64,000 nt of DNA from Moringa oleifera (Eukaryota > Streptophyta > Magnoliopsida > Brassicales > Moringaceae): positions 7,442,001 to 7,506,000 of the forward strand of contig JAJFZO010000609.1 of assembly GCA_021397835.1 (NCBI GenBank). Direction: 5' to 3'. Numbering within the stretch: position 1 is the first letter of the stretch; each line of letters begins with the position of its first letter. A program made the translations under genes and the position numbers. The notes beneath the pieces were generated by a model. It was not told the DNA's origin, ran no database searches, and was given only the letters and a program-made list of their open reading frames with translations. Of the stretch, positions 1 to 15,031 are shown in pieces.

Positions 1-240
1 AAAACATTTATACTTTAACAAACTAAAACATTCATTTTCAAACTTGAAAGAATATCTAACTTTATCTAGTTTAGACAAAGAAATTAAATTTCTAAAAACA
101 GAAGAAACATAAAGAGTTTGAAAAAAAGATCCACATGATATCTAGTATCGACAATTAAGCGATATGTTTCAATGGAATTTACTGGAGCTTGGACTCAATT
201 CCTCAAAATAACAAACTTTTCATTTGAACTTATAGTTTGG

Positions 241-1140
241 ATCGTCAGAAATCCATGCATCCTATTTGAAACATGAGTGGCACAGCCAGAGTCAATCCAC
301 TAAGTATTAGAAGGAACTCTTATCAAATTTGATTTGAAATATGCAAAAGAACTAGGCTTACCTTTCTTTTCAGACCATGCCTTACGTTTCAAGCAATCTT
401 TCTAATAGTGTCCAAATTTTTTGTAGAAATGACACTTCTTCCTTTTGTGTTCCTTCTTGTGAATTGGGGCAGATGACATTAACTTTATGTTGTCCTTGAT
501 TGCCCTTTTCATCTTAGCTTTCTTTCTAGTTCTCTATTGACCCATAAGATTAATCATATGAATTCCCTCTTACTTTAGCTTTTCTTCCGCTTAAATGAGC
601 AAATTATGCAGTCCATGCACATTCTATTTATCCTTAATAATATTATAAACCATTTGGAATAAGGAATACTTAGGAAATAAACTGTACAAGGAACCTTTCA
701 TTCACATCAAATCCTATGGTCTCCAATTTTGCTGCTAGATTCATCATTTCAATAAAGTGCTCGTGCATAGTACATGAACCATCAAATTTCATGGTGGTTA
801 ACTTAACCATTAATGTCCCAACTAGCAACTTATCAATAATGTCATATTAGGACCTCTCTTCTACAAATTTCATAAATTCTTTTGCTATTTTAGTTTTAAA
901 AATTATAGATTTGATGTTGCCTATTACCATCATTCGCATAAACATTAGGCAGTCTGTTTGATCTTTTTCAAGACTTATGGAAAGATCTTTCTTTCATACT
1001 GTTGAAATCAGTAATAACAGCAGGCTTATAAGTTATAAGTGCTAAATCAAGATGCATAACACCTAAGTAATATTGCACTTGTTCACACCACTAAGAGAAA
1101 TTAAGCCCATTATACTTCAATACAGACAAGGCTTGCACAT
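241..1140 (-). pseudogene. Ty1/copia retrotransposon relic (gag, zinc knuckle, start of protease)
   Basis: Read on the minus strand, 1140 down to about 850 gives a broken gag frame recognisable as the copia gag N-terminus (an NGLNFS.WCEQVQYYLG-like stretch, then an RSNRL-like stretch). At about 435-391 lies a retroviral-type zinc knuckle, and at 300-241 the aspartic-protease start WIDSGCATHVSN, with the DSG catalytic motif. Stops and frameshifts occur throughout. The second zinc-binding cysteine of the CCHC knuckle reads as Tyr and an in-frame stop lies within the knuckle, so this is a dead copy. The rest of pol would lie left of the window. Family assignment rests on motif order; the exact limits are uncertain. 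Confidence 0.8.
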
Positions 1141-1921
1141 TAAAAGAAACAAGAACAAATGTTGTAATTACATTATTATTTATACATTAATGGTTTGAAT
1201 TATAACATAAAACATAAACTCATACTATGTATTTTGAATTTCTCTTTTGGATGATCCATCAACATAAAATGATAACAATAATTAATACTTATTATTATTT
1301 TACATAATTGGCAACCAAATATACCACAATTAGACATATCTACTATCTTTAGATATGTTAAAACATATCTAATTAAGTATATTAGTTATCCAAGATTATG
1401 TTTATGATTATAAAATAATTAATCAACCTTTGAGTGATTCTTTAATATTTTATAATTAATAAACCTTCATTTACTCAAGATAAAATCATACATAGCATTG
1501 TATAATCATGAATATTTAATTTGACATCTATATAAAAGGAAACTTTCTAATTTGGCCATTTTGGTGACCAACAAATTATTTGTCCCATGGATATCAAAAT
1601 AATCAATTATTGTATCATATATTAGATCCTAATCAATACTTCCATAATGTCCTTTATAGACCAATGATGTAACAATTTCAACTAATGCTTTTAATTATTA
1701 GAAGCAATAAATATCTGAAATTTAAAATACATAAAGTATACATTAATCCAATGGATGAACTTAAAAAAATGAAGTACTTACATTATATATGTGTCAGAAC
1801 TAATTACTTAGTAACCTTATGATATCATTGATTTTGACATCTAAAATTACACAGTACATAAAAAATCGATAATATTAAAAAAAAAAAACTTGTATAGGAA
1901 AATCACTATCTTTTAAATCAA
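1141..1921. other. AT-rich interior of the copia relic, no gene
   Basis: This lies between the primer-binding site and the gag remnant. It has many stops in all frames and no motif I recognise. It is probably the untranslated leader of the retroelement plus later insertions. Confidence 0.4.
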
Positions 1922-1945
1922 GCTCCGATACCCCATGTTAGATCC
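1922..1945 (-). repeat. Copia primer-binding site and 3' edge of its 5' LTR
   Basis: On the minus strand an LTR-type ending (GGATCTAACA, 1945-1936) is followed directly by GGTATCGGAGC inside 1935-1922. This is close to the TGGTATCAGAGC primer-binding site (complementary to initiator Met-tRNA) typical of plant Ty1/copia elements. It has the same orientation as the gag relic at 241-1140. The outer LTR border, somewhere between 2.1 and 2.6 kb, could not be fixed. Confidence 0.6.
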
Positions 1946-3085
1946 TTCTTTATTATGTAAACTAATCATTGCATAATTTTGATCCCTAGATCTTAAAGTA
2001 TTATAACTTTCACATATAAAGTAATTAATCAAAAAAGCATACCTTAATTCATTGAATCAATCTTCTAAAAGTTTTCCTGTAAGGATAATAGTTAAAGAAG
2101 CGTGACTTTTCTCTATTAACCTTTTTTTTAGGCATACCATTCTTGATGGAGAGATGACTAAGATTATAAGAAATCTATTCCGACTTAACTTCTATCAAGA
2201 TAAGTTTAATCTAAATACTATCTTTTCAAGTGACCTAATCAATTTGAACTCTTAAAATCATTTAATCATAATTATCTCCATAACTATCTTTTAAATAAAA
2301 AATAATCATTAAATTTTTAAATCAAAAATAAAAGATAACTATTAACAAATAATGTGGATCACATAATAAAATATTTAATAAATATAAAAATATAGATTAT
2401 ATTACAACCGTAATATGTAAAATAATTTATTTATTTTTAAGTAATTAATAATGATGTACCCACATATGTAATGTTTATACCATCTTTATTTAATAAATAA
2501 TTGTTCAAATTTAATTAATGAATTATGAAGTGGAAAATATCAGAAAAAAATCTTGAAAAAATAATAGTTTATAGTATAATTTTCTGATTGAGGATATTTA
2601 ATATGTAAAAATCACTTTCTTAAATTTGGTAAAGAAATTCTTTCAAAGGGCATTCTGGGATCATGAAACCTGGCATTCCCAACTGACCTGTATTTCAGAC
2701 AACTAGGGAGATAGGCGGAAAGTACTTTTGTCTCAGTTTCATGTTCCTACTTGCTTTTCCCTCCATATTCGAAGTTATCTGAAAGGTCTTTTAAGTGTTC
2801 TCACTTTTCACAAAGATCTTGATCATCAGTAGGGTTCACCCATATATCCCGATTTGGCCCAAGTATCTTGTTCTTTGGTCTCCGTGGTTGACCAAAAACC
2901 TGGGGGTCAAATTTGTATAAAAGTGTTCTCCTTTTATTTTGTTTGTGATCGATCTCCAATGCAAATCGAAGCCCTAAGCCTGGATCTGTGATATTCATCC
3001 TCAAGCATTCACAATTTTTCTGGGACTTCTGAGGGTTTTTGATGCTTGATTTTACTGCAATTGCTGTATTCTAAATCAACCCACA
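1946..3085. other. Probable LTR remainder followed by transporter promoter and 5' leader
   Basis: 1946 to about 2600 is AT-rich and probably holds the rest of the copia LTR. From about 2640 base composition rises, and 2640-3085 is the likely promoter and 5' leader of the transporter starting at 3086. No clear TATA box was picked out. Confidence 0.35.
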
Positions 3086-4879
3086 ATGCAGTGCAAGTCC
3101 ACAACCGTAGCTCCCGGTTTTAGCCTCTTCCCGACCTTAAATCCCCCTCAGAGAACCCTAGTCTTCCACCAAATCTCAGTCCTAATAATTACGTTCCTAG
3201 CTTATGCCTCATTCCACGCATCTCGCAAGCCCCCAAGTATTGTCAAGAGCGTTCTTGGACCCAAAGTTCTATCGAATTCGTCGACGAGCTCCATGGATAC
3301 CGGGTGGGCCCCTTTTAACGGGCCTGAGGGGACCCAAAGGCTCGGCGAGCTTGATCTCGCATTCCTGTCATCCTATTCGGTGGGAATGTATTTTGCAGGA
3401 CATGTAGGTGATAGGCTTGATCTGAGGTTATTTCTTGTATTTGGCATGATGGGTAGTGGTCTTTTTACCATGATCTTTGGGTTAGGATATTGGTTTGACG
3501 TGCACTTGTTAGTTTACTTTATAGGTGTGCAGATTGTATGTGGTATATTTCAGTCGATCGGGTGGCCTTGCGTGGTGGCAGTGGTAGGGAACTGGTTTGG
3601 GAAAGAGAAGAGAGGGTTGATTATGGGGGTGTGGAATTCACATACTTCAGTTGGTAACATTATTGGGTCAGTGGTGGCCTCGGGGGTCTTGGAGTTTGGG
3701 TGGGGTTGGTCATTCCTTGTGCCTGGCGTTTTGGTGATTCTGGTTGGGATTTTTGTCTTTTTGTTTCTTGCTGTGAGTCCTGAGGATTTGGGATTTGTGG
3801 CACCAGGGCAGGACATTGAGATGAATACGCAGCAGATGGACGGGGCAGAAAATACTGGAAAAGAGTCTGAGGAGGCAGGGCTTTTAGACATTGAGAATTC
3901 AGATCCTTTGGCCCCCATCAAGTTCTGGGAGGCCTGGAGGTTGCCCGGTGTGGCACCATTTGCTTTCTGCCTCTTTTTCTCTAAGCTGGTGGCATACACT
4001 TTTCTCTATTGGTTGCCCTTCTACCTAAGACACACAGGTACAAATTCATATAGTTTGTCTGAATGTGTATGATTATGAATTGGTATGGAGTCTCTCGATG
4101 TTATCTGTTAGGTTCATTACTAATGAAGTCAGAATAAAACAGTAAAAAAGGGGATATTATGCCATTTTCACTGGTAACAACTTCAACATTCTATGTATTG
4201 TCATTCTGGATTATGCAATTTTACCTTGAAATGCTTTGGGGACTTGGGTATACTTATATGCATGAAATCTGGTGGAACATTACATGATTAATTAGCATGG
4301 TGGGCACTCATTAATTCCTGTCTTGGAATTGCAGCTGTTGCAGGTGTGCATTTGTCGCACAAGACGGCTGGAATCCTCTCAACAGTATTTGATATTGGAG
4401 GAGTCTTTGGTGGGATTTTGGCAGGATACATTTCTGATATGATTGAAGCTCGAGCACTAACTTCAATTGCATTTTTGATACTATCAATTCCAGCCCTTAT
4501 TTTATACCGGGTTTATGGAAGCCTTTCTATGTTAACCAACATTGCTTTGATGTTCCTTTCTGGATTGCTGGTGAATGGTCCATATGCACTTATTACCACT
4601 GCTGTGGCAGCTGATCTTGGTACGCAGGACTTGATTAAAGGAAATTCCCGTGCATTAGCTACTGTTACAGCAATCATTGATGGCACTGGTTCAGTAGGGG
4701 CAGCCCTTGGGCCACTTTTGGCTGGCTATATCTCCACGAAGGGATGGAACATGGTCTTTCTTATGCTTATTATTGCTGTTTTCTTTGCTAGTTTATTTCT
4801 GATTCGTGTTGCAAAAACTGAGATTAAAGGGAGGTTGAACGAGGGAAAGCGGCTTTGGAACAGCATAACCCAACATTAA
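3086..4879 (+). CDS. Putative glycerol-3-phosphate transporter (MFS, SLC37/G3Pp family)
   Basis: Exons 3086-4037 and 4335-4879 give 498 residues. The intron is GT-AG, phase 1, and the junction restores the family stretch FYLRHTAVAGVHLSHKTAG. The product is a multi-pass major-facilitator protein of the plant G3Pp (SLC37-like) family. Relatives exchange phosphorylated three- or six-carbon sugars, or glycerol-3-phosphate, against phosphate across a membrane. Supporting features: the N-terminal NPPQRTL..HQ and YASFHASRKPPSIVKSVL stretches, the MFS loop GDRLDLRLFLVFGMMGSG at about residues 108-125, a hydrophilic central loop near residues 240-275, and a second-half loop GGILAGYISDMIEAR. The N-terminus resembles Arabidopsis member G3Pp5 most, but I cannot settle the orthologue. 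The start is the first in-frame ATG. It converges on the PP2C gene. No broken residues were noticed. Confidence 0.9.
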
Positions 4880-5726
4880 GGGAGAATTTACAATGAATCA
4901 TTTATGTATCTCATTGTTATACTTCATTAGAGAAGTAGATTTTTTTTAAAAAAAAAAAATTTGTCTAGGTAACTTGTTCATGCACGAGTTACATAATCAT
5001 GTATGTATATTTTGTAACTCAATTCTTTGTACACAGACTATCAGTTCAGTTATACATGTACAAGAGTTCATCATTTTTCCGTATAAAATTCTTTGCTTAT
5101 TTAGTGTATGTAAGATGAGTTTCTAAACTAGTAATACCTTCCATTTCCACAACTCTTTCATCTTCTTCTATCCAATGAGAGTCATAATCTTTTGCTAAGG
5201 TTTCTCATTATCTGGTTAAAGTGATCATGAGTTTCAGCCTGGTGGAGAACATTCTGAGGTTTTACATTATAGCAAGACTTCATCCTGTGGTTGAAACTTC
5301 TGTCCTCAGATAGTCAAAAAGTAATGGCCTTTGTCTAGTTATTTTCACCTCAGGGCCAAGCTAAATAGAATTATATACAGTTCATACACATTCAAGAAAA
5401 GATAGTACAGTAACATAATTGTACCTGTTTATAAATAAAGCCCTTTCCCCACATACACAACGGAAAACTCCTTGGATGCCAACAGGACTGAGGATCAGTG
5501 CAAGATGTTCCATTAAGACATGAATTATTCTCCACAATTATGTGTTTTCAACCTTTCTTCTCTTTTGTTCCTCTCAACTTATGGATGATGCGTCACCACT
5601 AACCAGAGGAAAGAAAACAGCAATATTTTCATCCTCTAATGAATTTATGTACACCCAGAACCATACTTCAAGTATAGTTTTCAACCTTTGCTTGCCTGAC
5701 GAAGAATTTTGAAAGAAATAATCATC
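4880..5726. other. 3' regions of two convergent genes
   Basis: This stretch between the stop codons of the transporter (+) and the PP2C gene (-) holds no open frame worth calling. It should contain both 3' UTRs. A T/A homopolymer tract at about 4940-4962 lies in the transporter's tail region. Confidence 0.5.
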
Positions 5727-8700
5727 CTATCCTTCCAACAGGGATTTCAGATTCTGAAGTCCCTCGGCCGAAATGCTTCTCCTGACTCTTGTCCTTTGTA
5801 CCACCACTTGAGGAGGTGGCTCCAAGTGGAAGCACACCAACACGACAGTTAAATTGTCTGTTGCTCCACGCTTTATTGCTTCCTGTACCATCTCCTTGCA
5901 GCACAACTTCACATCATTGTGCTCCTGAAGTCTCCTTCGGGCAAAACCTACAGCGTTTTGGCTGGTGAAAACATCCCATATTCCATCGCTGCAGATTATC
6001 AGAAATTCATCTTCCTTCGTTAATGTCATTAATTTGAGTTCTGGTTCAGCACTCAAGGGGCCACCTCTTTCACTCAATTCCTTCATTCCTTTAAGGTGCC
6101 AATCACCCAATGCTCGAGTGACCGCTAACTCTCCATTCAGATAACCATCGTCAACGTATCCCCCCAGGGCCTCTATCCGCATCCTTTCTCTTGAGCAGCA
6201 AGGCGTGTGATCCTTTGACATTTCTATGGCCACTCCACATCGCGACAGTACTGCTCGACAATCTCCGGCATTTGCCACAAGCAAAGACCTAACAGAAATA
6301 CCATGGCAATCAGGAAAATAACAAATTGGAAGAACAAAAAACCGTGATATTGTTATTCAAAATATCTGGTCAACAATAAGACCTTTGATATCAAGATTAG
6401 CACATGAGAATACCTTCCAAATATCATTGCAGTGAGGGCCGTGGTGCCAGAGGACAAGGCAGATTCAAGAGTGCACGACTTCGCAAATGCAGCATCAGTC
6501 TCCACAAATGACCTCATGACTACTTTCTCGAGTTCTAAGGGAAAATCAGTATCTTCAACGATGACTCTCGGCAAATGGTCTCGGACAAAATGTGCTGCCT
6601 CCTTTCCCCCATGTCCATCAAATACCTGTTTCAAATTGATTACAACTTTACATGATAATACTGATATACTTTGTTAATTTCTGTTGGCACTCGTTGACAT
6701 TATTGGATTGCATCCAGAAACTCACTCAAACATAGAGTTCTCTTTGAGTGCCAAATCAAACATTTCAAAAGTAGAAGCAGCAAAAGTATCAGTTTCATCC
6801 TCTAAATCCTTATAAAAGACGAAATATCCAAGGTTTCACACAAAGGGATCACATGACAGGGTAAAATAATCTGGGGTCACCAAGCGTTGTAGCTTTCTTA
6901 GGTTAGTTAATATAAGAATCTGTAAGATACCAGAGATGAGGAACAGTTTGAAGCAGTGATCAAAGAATTTCATGATAGTGTTACTGTCCAAAGTAGTGCT
7001 CATGGATTTTCAAGAGTAACATGTTCTTATTCAAGTAAGCAAACTGTAATATGAGCCAATTGCCAAAATATTGTTTGTTCCATATTAAGCCACTGAGAGA
7101 GATTATTCTTCCCTAAGTGACCAAGAATCAGAATCTTCTTTATCTTCCAACAGAAACCTATGCCTCAGTAGCAACAGAAAGTTTGTGAAATATTGAGATA
7201 AAGTAAACTATAGCTCAGAAACACACAGCTAACACTTACACCATAGAACGAAATTGCTTCGTTATTGAGTAAACTATAACCAAATTTGCCAGCCAAATCA
7301 CTGATACATATGTGAGTGTCCTCCATAGAGGGACGTCCTCCAATGTCAGACCATTCTCCTGAACGCAATGCAAGGGCAAAGTTCGTTAACAGGTTCTGCT
7401 TTTTGTCCATGACTGCTGTATCCTCACAAATGCTTTCGAGCTGGATGCACCACAAACATGAGAACTTAGAAGGATATAAATGAATAATAACAAGTAAAAT
7501 AAAGTGGGGAATCGTGTATGTGTTATGAAACAAGAGAAGTTAATGTCACGAGACAAAATTTTAAGTGTTATTCATGAACAAGTACTGTATGTATAGACAT
7601 TAATTGGAGTACCTAATGTTACTATATTCAGTATTACAGTTGCAACATGAAACTTGGATGACATAAACTAAAACAAGAAAAAATATGTGGAGAAAGAACT
7701 TACAAATAAAGCAAAACAAAATCGCACAAACAAAATCGGCAAGCTGTGCAATTAAGAAGGCAAGTGCCATGCTTTCATGGGACCTAACTATTAAGTGGAG
7801 ATTCAACATGATCAGAGAATAGTAAAAACTATATCCTAGTGTAGCCCCTCATAATAGTTATAAGAATATCTTGCCATGTAGAAACATGAGCCAGGGGACT
7901 GAGGCCTACACTAAAGCAAGACTAAAGTACAGACAACCTTTAAAGTTGGAAAAAGGTGTAGATGGATCAATGCCTGCATCCACTAAGGGATTATATTAAT
8001 TGCAGCAGACGAAGCACCTCATTCCACAATACTGAGTTATTTACATAAATATGAACCAGAGGAGCTGGTATATGCACTGCACTTTAGTAAAATGATTCTA
8101 TATCAGAATTTGTTGTAGCATCATTTCCATTATGTTGGTCCTTGAAATAAATGTTTGAATTTACTCATCAAGGATGTGCTGTTTCCAAGATTCCAAACAG
8201 AACAGAAGTACGAAAGTTTTTCAAGAAAACGAAAAGAAAAGAAAGCTGGACTGGAGGAAGTCTACTTTGTTGTAATCACTTCAGGCTTCTGATCTTGAAC
8301 CCCCAAAATTCATAATTTGTGCAGCTACATCCTAAGCAACCAAAAATCCATAATGTTTGAAGCAGAAGAAAGACAGACCAAAGAAGAGACTGTTGTCAGG
8401 ATGAACACAAGGATGGATAGAAAATTATAAACCCGAACATTCATTTATTTCATTCATCAGAATAACAGAAAGAACACCAAATAGACTTTCTGTCCACTGT
8501 ATAAGGAAGAAATCATCAACATTTAGCAATATGAATATAGGGCAGGAAATTCATCTCTGTAGGTTAATGTCTTTAAAATTAAATTACAAAAGATATAGCA
8601 ACCAATAGCCATTAGAAGGAAACACTCTTTTGTATGAGAAAATAATCTCCATTAAAATCTTGGGGAAGAACCGCAAAAAGTTAAAGAGCTGGAATAAAAT

Positions 8701-9371
8701 GGCACGAGTCTGATTAAAATGGTACTATTCACTAAAAAAAGCAGTATTTACTGGTTGAAGTGGAGTAATTTCTGCAGAACAGAAATCAACTAGATTGACA
8801 AGCAAAGTTTTATTCACCAGTAAGATAAACTCGAAGTTGTATCTGCATCACCCAAATGCTCAGTAAGACATAAACAGCAATAATGAACAATCCTTCCGTT
8901 GCAACCCAAGCAATAAAAGAATACTCAGCAGCACGGGCAACAAGCATTAATCAAAGCTCAATTTAGAAGCACCAATCAAACAAACGAGAAAGAAAAAAGG
9001 AATTCCGACGTTACAATGTCAATCAGCTGTCACCAAAAAGGAAAGAGGGCAGCCAGAACTCAATCTAACTAAAACACAATAACAGTCAAAGGAAAAGTGG
9101 ATATGGAAGAAAAGAAAAAGAACAAAATCTAAAAAACCTCAAACTAGAGGAATTGAATGATCACATGAAATGGATTGCGGACACTGACCCGATCCCTGGA
9201 ACTGATCACAGGAGGCTCCTTATCCCGCTTCTCCATCTGGGTATGCAAGAGTTCGCCACAATGCAAAAGCCAAGGCTCGTCGTTGTTGGCGTTGTTGCTG
9301 CTGCTGCTGCTGCTTATGTCACTCAGGTCGTCTATTTCTTGGGTAACCTGCTCTGCATCCTTAACACACAT
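5727..9371 (-). CDS. Protein phosphatase 2C (plant clade G type)
   Basis: Exons in transcript order are 9371-9189, 7440-7240, 6625-6414 and 6288-5727, giving 385 residues; all introns are GT-AG and phases agree. It is a Mg/Mn-dependent Ser/Thr phosphatase. The PPM signatures appear in order: SGEWSDIGGRPSMEDTH (about 87-103), FYGVFDGHGG with the metal-binding Asp (about 125-134), SGTTA, ANAGDCRAVL, GGYVDDGYLNGELAVTRALGD, EDEFLIICSDGIWDV and GATDNLTVVLV. Overall length, the short variable N-terminus and the C-terminal basic tail (RTRVRRSISAEGLQNLKSLLEG-like) fit clade G (DBP1/PP2CG1 relatives, linked to stress signalling); that clade call is inference. Exon 1 carries a run of serines encoded by an AGC repeat. 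Intron 1 is long, 1748 bp. A GA/CT repeat sits at 9471-9490, just upstream of the ATG. Confidence 0.93.
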
Positions 9372-9470
9372 GATGCTTAAGAATCGATACTGAGGATGTT
9401 AATAGTGGATTTTAGCTTGTTAGTAACTTGCTGGGGGTATCCGAAGTAATTAAACAGAAGCAAATGTCGC

Positions 9471-9490
9471 GAGAGAGAGAGAGAGAGAGA
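9471..9490 (-). repeat. GA/CT microsatellite in PP2C 5' leader or core promoter
   Basis: Ten GA dinucleotides lie about 100 bp upstream of the PP2C start codon. On the transcribed strand this is a CT-rich tract, a common element around plant transcription starts. Confidence 0.8.
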
Positions 9491-9751
9491 ATCAAAAGAA
9501 AATAATGGGTTGGGCAGAAGATACTGGGAATATGTGGGATAAATGAGGGGTGACAGGAGCCGTTAAATTGCAGATTTTTCTATGAAAACGTGGCTAAAAA
9601 TCAGTTTGATCGGATGCTTTCTTTTGATTTTTCAATGATGTTTTGATTCTTTCTTTTGCAAGTCTTGGTGGTCTTCATGGCTTTGGTCATCAATATTCAA
9701 TAAGATATTAAGATGCCTTCTTTTCTTTGTTAGGCAAGATTTTCTTTTTCC

Positions 9752-9827
9752 TTTTGGTTTCATATTGGAAATAATTTATTTTCTTCCTATTTTGGTTTCA
9801 TATTGGAAATAATTTATTTTCTTCCTA
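9752..9827. repeat. Perfect 38-bp tandem duplication
   Basis: The 38-bp unit beginning TTTTGGTTTCATATTGGAAA occurs twice head to tail (9752-9789 and 9790-9827) with no visible difference. It lies upstream of the PP2C gene, in intergenic DNA. Confidence 0.9.
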
Positions 9828-10349
9828 TTTTTCATCTCTGAAAGAGACTCACAACAATTAAACATGCAGGATTCCACATTTGTCCTTATCTCTGCAAAGA
9901 TTCAACATTTTGTACTGATTTGAAGCATGTTTTGTGTAAAAAATTCACAAGAGACGTTACAGATATAGTGGAACAGGAATTCAATGCTTGCTTTCTGATG
10001 CTGAAGAAAAGCTGAACCTTTCTTGTACATCTTGGGTAAGAAGTTCTCTTATGATAAACCTGGGTTGCATGAAACTAGTTGATTTTATGTTGAAGTTTTT
10101 CATATTTCTAATTTAGTCTACCATTCTTATCAGATTTGCTTTTCATCATCTCCAAGTCGGTTGATGATTTCAGTATCTATTGTTGTCTCCTTCAGTTTGT
10201 GCATCAATCTTTGAGTTCTGTATCTCAATCAGAACAATGAAATCAAAATTTTATGTTGACAAGTAACTGCTTGATTTTCTTATATTTATAATTTTTTAAA
10301 AAAATTTATTAAAAAAAGTTGTCAATAATATCATCAGAAAGGTTGAATA

Positions 10350-10384
10350 ATATATATATATACATACATACATACATACATACA
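10350..10384. repeat. TA/TACA microsatellite
   Basis: A TA run passes directly into about six TACA units, in intergenic DNA. Confidence 0.85.
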
Positions 10385-11989
10385 GGACATTTGATGAAAG
10401 CAACACCATTATTGTTTGATATAGATCTTGATGGGTAGATTAATTTAAAGTTTGATGAGTTAAATTTAAGAAATTATGATAACACATAATTTAAACTATT
10501 ATATTTTTATAGTTAAGAATCATTTCATTAATTAACATATAAAATTCAGTCAAAAATTTAAGTCAGACTAATTTTACAGTTTTCAAGCAAAAGAGAAAGT
10601 GAGCATAGATGCAAATTGCTATTGCAATCCGGCGGGGCTTGTCAAATCCTAAATTGAGCAAAAGATTCCATCAATCGGGGCATCAATGAAAGTTGTGGTT
10701 AGTGATGTCATAAATTTCTAATAATTGGGGGGTCCTCTCATTTGATTGGGAAGCTGTGAATTAGAAGACAAATCCATGGAACGTTAGTATATGAGATGCT
10801 TTCTCTAGAAAAGGTAGTGGGTCACTGAGACCTTTTGAAAATATCTCCAAGATCATGGTGTCCAAAGATTCAAGTGGAGGCAACAATGGCCACTAATAGA
10901 AAGCTAGCTTGTTTCTTTTGTTGTTTGTCCTTTTCGCTACATGAAACCCTAATCTCCAAGTGGCCTCAAAAATATAAAGCTCCACTTTCCTTCTATCCTT
11001 CCACAGAAAGGGCTCATCACTACTAGGCCTGACTCCTTATCATTGGCTATTGGCTAAACACAAAACAAAGATGGGAGCATTGCTTTTAGCAATACAAAGG
11101 AAGGATCTCCTATTTTTTTGGTCCTTCACCAATCCTGTAAGCATTATTGGCACTCTCCTTTTTTGTATTTCTTTATATACAAGAATTTAATGGGAACCAC
11201 ACAACTGGAGATGATGCAGCAATCCACAGTTCTGCATCTCAATTGGAGATAATGCAGTTTACCTGCAAGCCTTGAGTGCAAGGCATTGCCAACTTCAAAT
11301 CCTTGACTAATCATGCACATCGCATGCACAACCAATCATACAGGATTAACAAATACTTGACACTAGTTTTACATGACATCATAAACTCTTCAACCTCGGG
11401 AGCTTTGATTGGTACAATTACAGATTTCAGTGCAATCCTTTCTTTCTTAACACCCATCATTGGTGAAACTGTAGATAACATAAAAACGATGCGCCAATAG
11501 TGCGTGCATCACATCTGCTGCCAGTCAATATGCTACAAGATGAACCGAACCGCCAAGAAAAACAAGAACCCACAAGACACATGATTTAGCTGATGGGTGA
11601 ACCAAAGGTGACTTAAATAAGCTTGCAATAACTTATGGCTGGATGTAAACATTTTTAGCAATAAAGTATACCACTAAATTCTGCCAGTCATAGCCACACA
11701 CCCACTTTCATCCATCGTCTATATGTCAACATATATTCATGAAAAGGGAGATCATTCAAGAAAGGAACATATAACATTAGTGCAAAGACCCATCTATTCA
11801 AAAACTGTGGTGCATAATCCATAATTAATCCAAATTTGAGACAAGAAAAAGAAGAAAGCATCTCATGGTCCACAATATAATCAATTCTGGATGCAGTTCA
11901 AAACTTTGGAGTCTACTCTTACATAACAAGACCAGCCTAAATCCATGAGAGTTGTAACACCAGCCTACCCAAAAAGTAGGAAAAAATCC

Positions 11990-14215
<2,226 letters not shown>

Positions 14216-14304
14216 GATTGTTAGCTCTCCAAGAGAATGCGAGGCGGCACAGGGGTGGGGGGAGAAAGGGAGAGAGAGCTAGTATCTACAGCGTCAGTGA
14301 GAGG

Positions 14305-14388
14305 AACCCTAAACCTAATTCAGTGGCTGTGAAGCGATATAAAAGGGCCTTCATAGGAAAAGAGAGACTTTGGGCCTCGGTTTGGGCT
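14305..14388 (-). promoter_or_regulatory. RPS11 promoter: telo-box-like and two site II motifs
   Basis: AACCCTAAA at 14305-14313 is telo-box-like. TGGGCC at 14371-14376 and TGGGCT at 14383-14388 are site II elements (TGGGCY). This pairing is well known upstream of plant ribosomal-protein genes, and here it lies 90-175 bp upstream of the RPS11 ATG. Confidence 0.65.
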
Positions 14389-14469
14389 TCATTTACTTTG
14401 GACTTACCCATCGTTAGCTTGGTCGGTTGCATACAGCAAGCAAAATATATCTCCATCAAGTAATAATAT

Positions 14470-15026
14470 TGAATTATAAATTTAAGAAATAGAAAGTATA
14501 AATATGTAATAAATAATAAATAACAAACAACAAAATAAAGGCCTTTTTAATAAATAATCCACAGCATATCATCCTGCATTTTTAGGTCTTTCTCAAACCG
14601 TAAAGCCATTAGTAAATATTTAAGAGTTGTGGTATATGAAATAAACAAATGGGTGTCTCAGAATTAACAAAAGATTTTTTTTTTTTAAAGATCAATAATA
14701 ATTTAAAAAAACCCTAATTTTGTTGTATTTGATTTTTAAGAATTATTTGACCCCATTCCATTTTGTTTCTCACTGATCCAATGGTGAATGGAGAGCGGAG
14801 ATCATATTGCTTCAAACACAGTATGAATCAACAGTCACCAATATGCACATTCATCATCCCATAGGCCAACAAATAATTGAAGAAAAAGAAATCATGCAAA
14901 CTTATGGAGCAACTAGCTTGATAACCCAACAAAATCGCCAAAAATATGTAAGATTCATGCTTCCACATGAAAAATTTTCATTTCAATCAATGCTTTTAAA
15001 TAAAAAATTCATATTTTTATGCTAAC
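14470..15026. other. Intergenic, no gene
   Basis: This AT-rich stretch lies between the RPS11 promoter and a MITE-like element. Short open frames occur but have no recognisable motif. Confidence 0.45.
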
Positions 15027-15031
15027 CTCCA

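Larger units (their letters stand above)
9500..11989. other. Intergenic: PP2C upstream region and RPS11 3' flank
   Basis: No gene is recognised. The region holds the PP2C promoter side, a 38-bp tandem duplication (9752), a TA/TACA microsatellite (10350-10384) and an AT-rich stretch at 10.26-10.6 kb. A short 41-codon frame starts at 11070 but has no recognisable motif. The last few hundred bases before 11990 should contain the RPS11 3' UTR. Confidence 0.5.

Noticed and set aside
3550..3999. 149-codon open frame on the minus strand
   Set aside because: It is the antisense shadow of the transporter's first exon.
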